Assembly (NCBI RefSeq): GCF_003966975.1
Contig: NZ_AP018437.1
Coordinates: forward strand, 3,224,001-3,288,000
Source of the DNA: Pelolinea submarina
Lineage (GTDB): Bacteria > Chloroflexota > Anaerolineae > Anaerolineales > Anaerolineaceae
Direction of reading: 5' to 3'
Length of the DNA: 64,000 bases
Both the position numbers and the translations under genes were made by a program. Positions 35,801-44,364 of the stretch are shown one piece after another (the stretch's first letter is position 1; the number at the start of each line of letters is the position of its first letter). A model generated the notes under the pieces. The model saw only the letters and a list, made by a program, of their open reading frames with translations. It was not told the DNA's origin and did no database searches.

Positions 35801-38635
35801 AAAAAGGGTGCGCTGGCTGCTGTCGCGCCCGGCTTTGGTGAGTTCGATCACTTTCTCGATGGGTACTTCCTGATGCTCTTGGGCCTCATTGACGGTAGTT
35901 TTCGTCCGCCGCACCAATTCTAGGAAATCCACATCTCCGCTCAAGTCTGCTTGCAGCACCACTCCGTTGATGAAGGGTCCCATAATTGTCTGGACCTGCG
36001 TGTACGGCCGGTTGGCGAAGAAAGAACCGATATGCATGACATTCTGATGCGTGTGGCGGTTCAGCGCCAGAGCGAAAGCGGAGAGCAGCACAGAAAAGGG
36101 CGTGGCTTGCTGTTCCCGGCTGAACTCCTGCAGGTTTTCCAGCGTCCGGCCTTCCAGGGTCAACCACAGCGTGGCGGCATTCGAAGTTTTCATTGTCGGG
36201 CGCTTCTTATCCGCTGGCAGCTCAGCCACGCCGCCCCGGCCGCTCAGTTTCTCCTGCCAGTATTGGTACTGCGGCCGAATGCGCCGTTCAAATGCTTCGG
36301 ACTGCTGCCAACATGCAAAATCAGCATAGCGGATCGGAGCTTGGGGCAAATCCACCGGCTCTCCCCTAGATACCTGCTCATAAATAGCCGTCAGTTCCCG
36401 CTTAAATAATTCCGCCGACCAGCCATCGATGATGACGTGATGGATAATGATTCCCAGCACATAATCTTCACGGCCTAACTGGTAAAGGGTCATGCGGTAC
36501 GGAGGAGCAGAATAGATATCAATGCTCTCCAGGTTTGAATCCGTGATGCGCGTGCGCACCTCAACCAGCGGGTCTTTCTCCCGGGTGAGGTCCACATGGT
36601 AGAGGTGAGCATCCACATGGTCCAACACTTTTTGATAAGGGTTGCCATTTTCAGTATAGAAAACCGTGCGCAGGATTTCATTGCGCGCAATCAGCAATTC
36701 CAGGCTTTTACGCAGCAAATTTACATCCAGATCACCTCGCAGCCGCAGGGCAAAAGGCGAATGCGTCGAAGGATTGTCCGGCTCGCTTTGCACCAAAAAC
36801 CAGGTGCGCTCCTGTGAAAAAGTCAGTGGAATCCGCTCGGTCTGTCCGCAGGCCGGGATTTCCAATTCATTGCCCGCTTCCATATTCTGCCGGCCGTCAA
36901 GTGCCTGGGCCATTTCCTGAACCGAGTTGAAAGCATAAAATTCGCTGAAGGATAGATCAATGCCGAATTGCTCATGCAGACGCGCCAGGATGCGGGCCGC
37001 CTGCAGGGAATTACCGCCCAAATCGAAGAAATTGGCCTGCATGCCAAAGGAGGTATTTTCCATCACCTCCTGGAAAATTCTCAGGATGTCCCGTTCAAAA
37101 TCCGAAGATGGTTCGGCTTTTTCAACAGGCAATTCAAGCGCGGCCTGCATTAACTGTTGGCGGTCAATCTTCCCGTTACGGGTAAGCGGAAATTCTTTCA
37201 GGTGTACCAGCGTGCGCGGCAGCATATAAGCGGGCAGCTCACGACGCAAAAATGTTTTAATCTCCAACTGGTCCAGTTGGCCGCCGTCCCGGGTAGTATA
37301 GTATGCCGCAATAGCGCGGCAGCCCTGCTCCGGCTGCACCAGCAGAGCCAGAGCACGCTGCACTTGCGGGAAACGCAGGAGAGCTGCTTCAATCTCTCCC
37401 AGTTCGATGCGGTATCCGCTCAATTTGACTTGCTGGTCGCGGCGGCCGATGAATTCCAGGTTGCCGTCCGGCAATTCGCGGGCGTAATCCCCGCTGCGGA
37501 AACAACAACCGCCCCCTTTTACAAAGTAGTTGGGGATAAATTTTTCATCTGTTAATCGCGCATCATGATAATACCCGCGCCCCACGCCCACGCCGCAGAT
37601 GACCAGCTCGCCTTCCTCTCCCGGATGTACTTCGCGCAATTGGTCGTCCACCAAATGAATTTGGTTGCCCGCCACAGCCTTGCCAATGGGAGTGCGCCGC
37701 TGGGGATCGTGCGCGCCTACAAATGGATAGAACGTAGCGCAGATGGTCGTTTCCGTCGGCCCGTAACCATTGATAATACGCAGCCGCGGCACAGCCGCCT
37801 GAAAATTCGCCAAAGTCTGCTGGGGAATCGGTTCCACCCCTACCAGCAGTCTTTCCAAAGCAGAAGGTCGCTTTTGCACTGCTATTTCTTGGATGAAATC
37901 GTCCAGAATCAGCGGCGGCAGGTAAGCGCTGGTGATGCCCTGTTCGCTGTAATATGCCGCCAATTCAGGCACCATTTCAGGGTGATCGATCAAGTGCAGG
38001 GTGCCGCCGAAGCATAAAACAGAAAATATCTCCCAGACAGAGACGTCAAAACCGATGGAAACCAGCGCGGAACCGATCAGGGGTTCCGGGCGCGGCGCCA
38101 CCTGATCAAAACCCCGCAGCATGGACAGCACATTGCGCTGTTCGATCATAACGCCCTTGGGCATTCCGGTGGAACCGGAAGTGTACATGACATAAGCCAG
38201 CTGCGCTTCCTCTACGTCGACCGTCTTGGACTGGCCTTCCTTCCCTTTGCGGAGAAGTTCCGATACAGAAAGCACATCGACTTTGCCATCCGCTTTGAAA
38301 GCCAACCCATCCGTCAATACCAGCCTTAAGCCGGCTTCCCGAATGACTGTGCGGCTGCGCGCCAACGGCCAGTCCGCCGGTAAAGGCACATAAGCGCCGC
38401 CGGCTAATAAGATGCCCAACATGGCCGTAACGCTTTCTACCGTACGCAACCCGTGAATGCCCACCAACTGCTCGGGGGCCAATTCGCCATCCCGCAGAAG
38501 ATAAGCCGCCAGTCTGCCCGCGTTTTCTGCCAATTCGGCGTACGTCACCCTCCGGCCATTATGCGCCAGCGCGCAGCGTTTTGGGTGCAGGGCTGCCTGT
38601 TCCATAAAGAGATGCGTCAGTGTGTTGCCCTTCAT
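32822..38635 (-). CDS. Two-module non-ribosomal peptide synthetase, A-T-C-A-T-TE
   Basis: The protein has 1937 residues. Adenylation 1: about 1-500 (YTSGSTGMPKG at 151, A10 Lys489). Carrier 1: Ser543 in DLGGNSL. Condensation: about 600-1040 with HHVIIDG at 732-738. Adenylation 2: about 1055-1560 (YTSGSSGKPKG at 1206). Carrier 2: Ser1610 in DIGGHSL. Thioesterase: about 1670-1937 with GYSFG (Ser1741), Asp1768 and His1912. There is no starter condensation, epimerase or tailoring domain, so the expected product is a dipeptide of two L-residues, released by hydrolysis, cyclisation or transfer. My reading of the specificity pockets is D-V-W-Y-L-G-G-I-C-K and D-T-E-D-I-G-T-C-V-K; the acidic Glu1256 and Asp1295 in the second favour a basic residue such as lysine. 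The start overlaps the glycosyltransferase stop by 4 bp. All core residues look intact. Confidence 0.95.
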   Translation of the reverse strand: MKGNTLTHLFMEQAALHPKRCALAHNGRRVTYAELAENAGRLAAYLLRDGELAPEQLVGIHGLRTVESVTAMLGILLAGGAYVPLPADWPLARSRTVIREAGLRLVLTDGLAFKADGKVDVLSVSELLRKGKEGQSKTVDVEEAQLAYVMYTSGSTGMPKGVMIEQRNVLSMLRGFDQVAPRPEPLIGSALVSIGFDVSVWEIFSVLCFGGTLHLIDHPEMVPELAAYYSEQGITSAYLPPLILDDFIQEIAVQKRPSALERLLVGVEPIPQQTLANFQAAVPRLRIINGYGPTETTICATFYPFVGAHDPQRRTPIGKAVAGNQIHLVDDQLREVHPGEEGELVICGVGVGRGYYHDARLTDEKFIPNYFVKGGGCCFRSGDYARELPDGNLEFIGRRDQQVKLSGYRIELGEIEAALLRFPQVQRALALLVQPEQGCRAIAAYYTTRDGGQLDQLEIKTFLRRELPAYMLPRTLVHLKEFPLTRNGKIDRQQLMQAALELPVEKAEPSSDFERDILRIFQEVMENTSFGMQANFFDLGGNSLQAARILARLHEQFGIDLSFSEFYAFNSVQEMAQALDGRQNMEAGNELEIPACGQTERIPLTFSQERTWFLVQSEPDNPSTHSPFALRLRGDLDVNLLRKSLELLIARNEILRTVFYTENGNPYQKVLDHVDAHLYHVDLTREKDPLVEVRTRITDSNLESIDIYSAPPYRMTLYQLGREDYVLGIIIHHVIIDGWSAELFKRELTAIYEQVSRGEPVDLPQAPIRYADFACWQQSEAFERRIRPQYQYWQEKLSGRGGVAELPADKKRPTMKTSNAATLWLTLEGRTLENLQEFSREQQATPFSVLLSAFALALNRHTHQNVMHIGSFFANRPYTQVQTIMGPFINGVVLQADLSGDVDFLELVRRTKTTVNEAQEHQEVPIEKVIELTKAGRDSSQRTLFGVVFNFVNVPRSSMQPSNLHVDYFNFDVGTVTYDLNVEFNRTDTGIQFGFEYNTDIYLKETIEQLMHHFQLALETCLQDPVQNVAQLDLLTPSEKEQLERWNGARVPYPQDIPIHRLIEDQVKRTPQALALCMEETTYTYDELNRRANQLARVLLSQGLQREDLVGISLPKSPDMLVAMLAVLKAGGAYLPLDPDYPSEHLEYILADAKPVLMITDLQAQRLPFDAKHIFHLKDWQERISAEADDNPDIPVEADNLAYCIYTSGSSGKPKGVLVEHRPLVNFVLSTQRYYGVNSKDHVLQFASLNFDTSEEEIYPALSSGAALVMRTPDMLDSLPHFLQRCREWEITMLDLPTAFWHELVLYLDKSAEPFPPDIRLVIIGGERVSPSHLTTWHNLGLDNVHLDNTYGLTETTCVATRMRLTPQERNQYSQREVTIGKAVDNVNLYVLDEARRRVPPGVAGELYIGGDCLAREYLNLTELTAERFLPDPFVQDAPARMYKSGDLVLWRPDGSLEYLGRSDEQIKIRGFRVEPGEIEAALLQYAGISDAVVLKRADPSGTEQLLAYLVMDQGAALDEKALRAFLSTRLPKYMLPAFYTVMAEFPLTPSRKIDKNGLPDPDWTHGITADKVESPRNITEEKMLVIWQEALGRQAIGVTDNFFDIGGHSLLAARMMTEIESQFKVPIPLVTLLEKPTIRELAETITSAGWKPSWKSVVGLKSGGSQPPLFLVHAVGGDILSYRRLVVYLQDSDRPIYGVRSQGLGGVVEPFRRVEDMAAFYLKEIREIQPKGPYYLGGYSFGGTVAYEIAQQLAAAGEKVAMLAMFDTVVVENMPPELQPGRAMLMLDQVERFGFVTRKWFNLSWPKKLEYFTKIIKFVKNRFTAFIKREKYINPQQREDHERWLRKPPAFQKVELANAEALRAYIANPYPGRVTLFKARQREWSEIVHPEPYWRKLTNGQLDVYNCDGNHSSILLEPNVASLAGELREALEKAEK

Positions 38636-39762
38636 ATTCCCGCCTTGAAATAATCATCTGTGTATTTTCGCAATGCTTTTCCCACCGCGTTCCAGTTATA
38701 GCGCTCCTGCGCCAGCCGCCAACTCTGCCGTCCAAACTGCGCACGTCTTTCTTCACTCTCCAGCAGTTTTTCAAGGGCTTCCGCCAGCGCATCATCGTCA
38801 CCTGCCTGTACCAGATAACCGTTGCGGCCATCCGTTACCATATCCGGCAGCGCCCCAATGCGCGCCGCTACAATCGGCAGCGCGTGCGCCATGGCTTCCA
38901 CAAAGACAACCCCGAAAGGCTCATTTCGGCTGGGCATGCAGAAGATGGTAGCGTTTTGATAATAGCGATTCAGGTCTTCCACGGATACGCGTCCAACTAC
39001 TGTAATACCCGGATGGTCAATGGACACCTGGCTGCCAACGATGGTCAGTGTGGCATCCGGAAAATGTTCATATACCTGCCTGAAAGCATCCACCAACTGC
39101 GGTCCGCCCTTGCGCTGCCAATCCAGACCCACGAACAGGATGGCCCGTGCGCGGTAATCCTTACCCTTCGGATCCAACGACGGCAGGGGTGTATTGGCCC
39201 CGGCATAAATACAACGCACCCTGGATTCCGGCACGCCGTATTGTTCTGTCAGTGAATTGGAGATATTGCTGCTGCGCGTGAAAATACGGTCGGCGTGCAT
39301 ATAAATGCTTTTTTCGCAGGCGATCCATTCCGCCGAGTAGAGGTGCACCCGGATAGCCGGCGAATATTGCAGGTTGGCCAAATGAGTGTGGTCGGTATAA
39401 ATGAAATTGGGAATACCGGCCAAATGTGTATCAAAGATGGACTGCAATTGAAAAGTAAAGCGGATGTCCTCATACTGCGCGCCGATTCGTGCGGCCAATC
39501 CCTGTACATAGCGAAACAGGTATACCGTGCGAAAGAAAGCCGCTTTGAACTTTAAGCGGCCTGATAAAATATCGAATCCATACTCCCATGCCACAGCCCA
39601 CAGGTTTCTCAGTAAAACGCATTTGTCGGCTTTGACCCGTTCCCACAGGGTAATGACTTCCAGCGCATCCTCAGGGTAACTATCACGCAGCATCCTTTCC
39701 ACACTACCCGCGATGGGCGGGTCACCCCAGATGCGGAAATGGAGAATCTTCTTAACCGGCAC
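38632..39762 (-). CDS. Family 4-like glycosyltransferase, paralogue of upstream gene
   Basis: The protein has 376 residues with a GT-B fold: IPNFIYTDHTHLANLQYS and FTRSSNISNSLTEQYGVP in the N-lobe, ILFVGLDWQRKGGPQLVDAF, then NEPFGVVFVEAMAHALPIVA with the nucleotide-sugar Glu pair (E-P-F-G-V-V-F-V-E). It is clearly similar along its length to the next gene upstream (39752-40891), so the two arose by tandem duplication. It transfers a sugar from a nucleotide donor. It overlaps both the NRPS start (4 bp) and the upstream stop (11 bp). Lying between NRPS and polysaccharide genes, it could glycosylate either product. Confidence 0.9.
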   Translation of the reverse strand: MPVKKILHFRIWGDPPIAGSVERMLRDSYPEDALEVITLWERVKADKCVLLRNLWAVAWEYGFDILSGRLKFKAAFFRTVYLFRYVQGLAARIGAQYEDIRFTFQLQSIFDTHLAGIPNFIYTDHTHLANLQYSPAIRVHLYSAEWIACEKSIYMHADRIFTRSSNISNSLTEQYGVPESRVRCIYAGANTPLPSLDPKGKDYRARAILFVGLDWQRKGGPQLVDAFRQVYEHFPDATLTIVGSQVSIDHPGITVVGRVSVEDLNRYYQNATIFCMPSRNEPFGVVFVEAMAHALPIVAARIGALPDMVTDGRNGYLVQAGDDDALAEALEKLLESEERRAQFGRQSWRLAQERYNWNAVGKALRKYTDDYFKAGI

Positions 39763-40891
39763 GCGTGTCCTCCCTCGGCAGGAAAGGTTGGATATGCGTC
39801 TTCATCTTCTCGGCAACCTTATCCCAGGTATAACGCTCTCTCGCCAGCTGATAACCAAATTTACCAAACTTACGGCATTTTCCGGGGTCGTCCAACAGAC
39901 GCGATAACGCATTTGTCAAAGCCGGGACATCACCCGGTGAAACCATGAATCCGTTGCGGCCGTCCTCCAAAAAATCGGGGACTGCCCCGGTATTGGGCGC
40001 CACTAACGGCAGCCCATACGCCATGGCCTCCACAAAGACAATCCCGAAAGGCTCCAAGCGGGTAGGCAGGCAGAAGATGCCGGCGCGCTCATAATAAGGC
40101 GCCACCTCATCCAACGGCAGTTTGCCCACTATTTGCACATTTCGCAGCTCCACCTTGGGCGAGCAGCCCACAATGGTCAAATGCGCGTCGGGATGTTTTT
40201 CCAACACGCCCTTAAACGCCTCCACCAGATCCGGCCCGCCTTTGCGTTCCCAGGCCACGCCTACAAAAAGGATTTCCTTGGTACCGTAATCCTTGCGGTC
40301 CAAATCGATATCCCGCATGGGAATATTGCTGCCGGCGTACACCACGGCAGTTTTCTCCGCAGGGATGCCATACTGCTCCAGCAGCGATCGTTGGATGTGG
40401 CTGCTGCGCGTGAAGGTTACACAGGCATGCTGGTAAGTTTCCTTCTCCAGCGCGTGCCAGGCGGATGAATAGAGCTTGTCGCGCGTGTAATTGGGCGTGT
40501 ATAAATTGGCCAGGTTGGTCGTGTCGGTGTAGATGAAGTTCGGCAAATCCGGCGTGCTGGCGTCGAAATCGGATTGGGTCTGCAGGGTAAAGAGGTAATT
40601 CCCATGCGTGACGTGCTCCCCAACCAGGCGCCGTACCTGCCGGTGCATGTACGTGGTGGCCCAAAACCTGCGCCATACTTTCCAATAGCCCAGTAAATGG
40701 CGCAGGGGGTACTCCTTGAACATATAGAAAATATTCAGCAGAAGGATACCCGGATGCTTTTTGACCATCTGTTTGATGTTCAGCAGCTCCAGGGTGTGCT
40801 TGGGGAACTGGGCTGCCAAGGCAGCCCGTACACTCTCCACATCCGGGTGATTGAATTTATAAACCAGTAAAATCTTTTGTTCTTCTGCCAT
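39752..40891 (-). CDS. Family 4-like glycosyltransferase, paralogue of downstream gene
   Basis: The protein has 379 residues in the same GT-B architecture as its neighbour: LPNFIYTDTTNLANLYTP, FTRSSHIQRSLLEQYGIP, EILFVGVAWERKGGPDLVEAF and LEPFGIVFVEAMAYGLPLVA. The nucleotide-binding lobe is closer between the two than the acceptor lobe, which suggests the same donor class but a changed acceptor. It lies 8 bp after the BcsB-like gene. Confidence 0.9.
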   Translation of the reverse strand: MAEEQKILLVYKFNHPDVESVRAALAAQFPKHTLELLNIKQMVKKHPGILLLNIFYMFKEYPLRHLLGYWKVWRRFWATTYMHRQVRRLVGEHVTHGNYLFTLQTQSDFDASTPDLPNFIYTDTTNLANLYTPNYTRDKLYSSAWHALEKETYQHACVTFTRSSHIQRSLLEQYGIPAEKTAVVYAGSNIPMRDIDLDRKDYGTKEILFVGVAWERKGGPDLVEAFKGVLEKHPDAHLTIVGCSPKVELRNVQIVGKLPLDEVAPYYERAGIFCLPTRLEPFGIVFVEAMAYGLPLVAPNTGAVPDFLEDGRNGFMVSPGDVPALTNALSRLLDDPGKCRKFGKFGYQLARERYTWDKVAEKMKTHIQPFLPREDTRAG

Positions 40892-40899
40892 ATGATTGT

Positions 40900-43155
40900 T
40901 TATTTGGAATCCTTATCTTCCTCTTGATTCTCTTTTTTCTCTTTCTTCAAAACCGGCATCAGTTTGATCAGGATGACCGCCACGGTCAACATGGTGATCA
41001 ACAGAATCGCCGGTATCATCCAAGCCCGGTTGGCTTTTTGGACTTCGGAAGCCAGCGGGGATTGTGCAGCGGGTTCCTGTACAGCCGTTTCGCCGCCGGC
41101 TGCCAGCAATTGGCTGTCCACCGGATAGCGTGAATCCAGGCTGACGATCTGGCCGCTGGAGATGATGGCAAAATTACCCGCCAGGCTGCCGCGCAAATCG
41201 CCGCCGCCCAACGCGCTGCCTGCCAGGGCTACGCCGTTTTCACTGTTTCCGGAAACCAACAGTACGGATTTGCCGTTTGCCCACGGAGAGTTGAACAGCT
41301 CCAGGTAGCCAACTGTGGACCCTTCCACCACGCGGTAGACAATGCGTGAAGCCGGGTCATAAGGTACTTCCGAACCGGCGCTGAAAGGTGCCGGAAGCGT
41401 GTCGCTCCAGTCATAAATAACCGGCAGTTGGCTGGGTTTACCCAGCAGCACCACATTATTGGCCGCCAGTTCTTTCAGGTCAAGGTCATTTACAAATTGA
41501 ACGCTGATCTGCGATAACGCATTATCCAATTGATTGCCCATGGTAAAGGCTACCGCAGAAGCGGTTTGCCATACAGCCGGTGTATTTGGCGGCAGAACAA
41601 AAGTGATATTCCCCTGCACATCGCCAACCGCCAGATTCTCCGGGAAACCACTCAGGTTAAGCGTATCTGCCGCGCCGCCAGTATCCGTCACCAACGGTAA
41701 ATGCAGACTTGAATCGCTGAAAACCGTGGCCCAGGCACTGATAAAGTTGGTCAGGTCGGTGCAGCTGTCATAAGGAATGATCTGAACCTGGATTTGCAGT
41801 TCGTTGGTGCCCTGGATAAAAGCCGAGGGCGGCAGACTGATCTGAACCTCAGTTAGCTGTGTGGTCGTTTCGCTGAATTGCACACTGGAGATTACGCGAC
41901 CATTCAAGATCACGGTCATGCCGGAATTGTTAAAATTCAACATGGCTGAGTGACTGAAAAACAGATTCAGATAGGCATCCGAGCTGACGGTCTGGCCGGG
42001 CGGGATGTAGAACTGGTAATATGCGTAATTGGTACCACTGCTGCGCATATTGCGGTCCTCATAACCCAAATCCGCAAAAGTCCGGTCGGTAGCCGCCAGC
42101 GGCGCGCTGGCTTCCGTGCGGTAGGATTCTACCATGGCAACATCGTTGGCCGTAGTGGTCAGGACAGTACCGTATTTAATAGCCTGCCCTGCCTTGATTA
42201 CGCCCTCATCCGAATTGCCAGACACAACCAGGATTGCGCGCGCTTTATTCCACGGCGACACAACCATTTGCAGAATGCCGTCGTTTTCATCATTGAGCGC
42301 GAACTTGGAAGCGCTGATAGCCACCGGCAGGTCCAGGTTGTTGATCAAATTTAGTGAAGCTGCCTTGCCAACCAGGATCAAGTTTTCGGCGTTGCGCTGC
42401 GTATTGGTCAGGTTATCCACCGTAACCGTGGTCAGGATCAGGTTGCCGCCGGTCAGACTGCCAAAACCGGCCGAAACATCCATAACGGCCTGTAATTCAG
42501 CTGCACTAGGATCTTGCGGCATCACCAGCAGCGCCGTGCGGTCAAATAACGCACTGGGCTGGTAGAACGGCCGCGGCAGCAAGGTCAGATCCGTTTCAGG
42601 GCTTGAGGAGCCATGCGGTAAATAAATATAAGAGCTTTCCTTTATAACCAGATTGACATCGAAATCACGCACACAGGATTCTTCGCTCACCAGGTTAAAG
42701 GTTATTTGCATACGTCCGTCAGTGCGGTCGCTGACCAATGCGCTGGGCGGAATGCGAATATCGCTGCTGAAATCTCCATCCTGGCTCAATGAGAAGGACG
42801 CCACTACCGTTCCGTTCACTTCCACATCTAGCACACCGCCAATCAATCCCTGCCCGGCAACATAATTCTGTCCGAAGAACGCCAGGGTGTATTCCAGGTG
42901 CAGCCGGCCATCGTTTGGATAGGTCCATTCCTCCGGGAAACTGACCTGGATTCCGGCAGAATCAAACGGGCCAATCAGGCGGGTTTCAGTAAAACCCAAT
43001 ATGGGGAAAGTGTAAATGTCCTCCTGGTCTGCCGCTGTTGCTGCCGACGGTGTCGCAGTTGGATCAGGTTCCTGTGCTTCTGTCTGCGCCAGGACCGGGC
43101 TGCTAATCAGCAGCGAGAAAATAATCATCCATCCAAATAAAATTCTTTTTTTCAT
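40900..43155 (-). CDS. BcsB-like cellulose synthase regulatory-subunit family protein
   Basis: The start is set at ATG 43155 because GAGAGGTG lies just upstream; the frame is open 13 codons further. It has 751 residues: a signal peptide (MKKRILFGWMIIFSLLISS...LAQ), two repeats of a jellyroll carbohydrate-binding domain with an alpha/beta insert (LHLEYTLAF, LDVEVNGTVVASFSL and LVSEESCVRDF in the first; LNLFFSHSAMLNFNNSG and VILNGRVISSVQF in the second), and a single C-terminal membrane helix (MIPAILLITMLTVAVILIKL) with a charged tail. This is the BcsB layout. BcsB guides a nascent beta-glucan outside the membrane and activates the synthase. The adjacent family-2 glycosyltransferase is the likely partner. 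Confidence 0.85.
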   Translation of the reverse strand: MKKRILFGWMIIFSLLISSPVLAQTEAQEPDPTATPSAATAADQEDIYTFPILGFTETRLIGPFDSAGIQVSFPEEWTYPNDGRLHLEYTLAFFGQNYVAGQGLIGGVLDVEVNGTVVASFSLSQDGDFSSDIRIPPSALVSDRTDGRMQITFNLVSEESCVRDFDVNLVIKESSYIYLPHGSSSPETDLTLLPRPFYQPSALFDRTALLVMPQDPSAAELQAVMDVSAGFGSLTGGNLILTTVTVDNLTNTQRNAENLILVGKAASLNLINNLDLPVAISASKFALNDENDGILQMVVSPWNKARAILVVSGNSDEGVIKAGQAIKYGTVLTTTANDVAMVESYRTEASAPLAATDRTFADLGYEDRNMRSSGTNYAYYQFYIPPGQTVSSDAYLNLFFSHSAMLNFNNSGMTVILNGRVISSVQFSETTTQLTEVQISLPPSAFIQGTNELQIQVQIIPYDSCTDLTNFISAWATVFSDSSLHLPLVTDTGGAADTLNLSGFPENLAVGDVQGNITFVLPPNTPAVWQTASAVAFTMGNQLDNALSQISVQFVNDLDLKELAANNVVLLGKPSQLPVIYDWSDTLPAPFSAGSEVPYDPASRIVYRVVEGSTVGYLELFNSPWANGKSVLLVSGNSENGVALAGSALGGGDLRGSLAGNFAIISSGQIVSLDSRYPVDSQLLAAGGETAVQEPAAQSPLASEVQKANRAWMIPAILLITMLTVAVILIKLMPVLKKEKKENQEEDKDSK

Positions 43156-43203
43156 TGGGCACCTCTCATCCAATTCATTAATTAAATTTTTCAAATTAAC
43201 TCT

Positions 43204-44364
43204 TTACCTTCTGTTAACACGTTCCCAGGAAACCTCCTGGTTTTGATGTATATGTTTGAAAAAGCCCCGCAAAGTTGCCAAATTACTGCTTACCAAAAAT
43301 GCGGGCAAATATAAAACCTTTAATGGACCGCCAAATTCCATCCAGCGGCCCAACGCGGCCAAGATATAAAAAGCACCCTGGGCAGCCAGCATCCACTTCA
43401 CCCAGGCACCGACTTCAATCGCTCCAAACCAGGCTGCCAATACCAATGCCAGGTTGGAAAGCAACGCCAGAATCATGGCAAAAGGAATGAGCAGGCGGAA
43501 ATACTTGTGCGAGAAGATCTGCCAGACCGCAACCGGGTTATTCCAGGGCAGCCAGCGCCAGGAATTCGCCAGCGCTTGAAAACGGCCGGCTGTGATGCGC
43601 GCGCGGCGTTTGACCTCGTCTTGTTGGGCTTGCGAAACCCGCTCCCAGGATTCCGCCTGCGGCACGTAAGCAATACGGTAGCCCGCGCGGATGATTGACA
43701 GCACGATAAAGAAATCGTCATTAATCACCCCTTTCGGAATATGCGGAAAGAGCGCTTTACGCACCGCCAGAATTTCTCCGACGGCTGCCGTACAGGTATT
43801 CATACGGCTCTCGTTTTCCTTGATCCAGGACTCATACTTCCAATATAAACCTTCCGAAGCGGATAACGTATCCTCTTCACTGCGGATATGCTTCGCGCCG
43901 GTTGCCGCCCCCACACGCTCATCGGCAAAAGGCTGGAGTAAATACTGGAAAGAACACGGCAAAAAGGAATTGTTGGCATCCGAAAAGACCAGCACATCGC
44001 CCGCAGCACCTGCCACTGCGTGCGCCATGGCAGCCAGCTTACCGCGCCGTTCCGGGCTGTAGCTTAATTTAACCCCTTGGGGAGCGAATTCCCTGACGAT
44101 ATCACAGGTATCATCCGTGGATCCGTCCGCCGCGACGATGATTTCCATCTTCTCACGCGGATAATTTAGCTCAAACGCATTTTCCAACTTTTTCCGCAAT
44201 ACAGCTTCTTCGTTATAAGCGGCAATGATCAAACTGATTTTCGGAAGTTCAGCGTTTGGAAGTTTTCCACGGGAATGGAAGAGCGCGAAAAACGCAATCA
44301 CGAGCGGGTAGCCCAGATAGACGTAGACAAGAAAAATCAGACTAATCCAAAACACAATCATCAT
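43204..44364 (-). CDS. Membrane family-2 glycosyltransferase
   Basis: The protein has 386 residues: one N-terminal membrane helix, a GT-A domain (PKISLIIAAYNEEAVLRKKL, EIIVAADGSTDDTCDI, VLVFSDANNSF with the donor-binding Asp, and a VINDDFFIVLSIIRAGYRIAY region with the base Asp), and about three helices after 290 (LLIPFAMILALLSNLALVLAA). This is the processive-synthase-like form, but it lacks the classic QxxRW (it reads RRARITAGRFQ) and has no PilZ domain, so c-di-GMP control as in BcsA cannot act directly on it. It abuts the BcsB-like gene (48 bp), so the two may form a synthase-guide pair. Confidence 0.88.
   Translation of the reverse strand: MMIVFWISLIFLVYVYLGYPLVIAFFALFHSRGKLPNAELPKISLIIAAYNEEAVLRKKLENAFELNYPREKMEIIVAADGSTDDTCDIVREFAPQGVKLSYSPERRGKLAAMAHAVAGAAGDVLVFSDANNSFLPCSFQYLLQPFADERVGAATGAKHIRSEEDTLSASEGLYWKYESWIKENESRMNTCTAAVGEILAVRKALFPHIPKGVINDDFFIVLSIIRAGYRIAYVPQAESWERVSQAQQDEVKRRARITAGRFQALANSWRWLPWNNPVAVWQIFSHKYFRLLIPFAMILALLSNLALVLAAWFGAIEVGAWVKWMLAAQGAFYILAALGRWMEFGGPLKVLYLPAFLVSSNLATLRGFFKHIHQNQEVSWERVNRR

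Noticed and set aside
43204..44364. True cellulose synthase BcsA
   Set aside because: The protein is too short, lacks a PilZ domain and lacks QxxRW; only the BcsB-like neighbour suggests cellulose.
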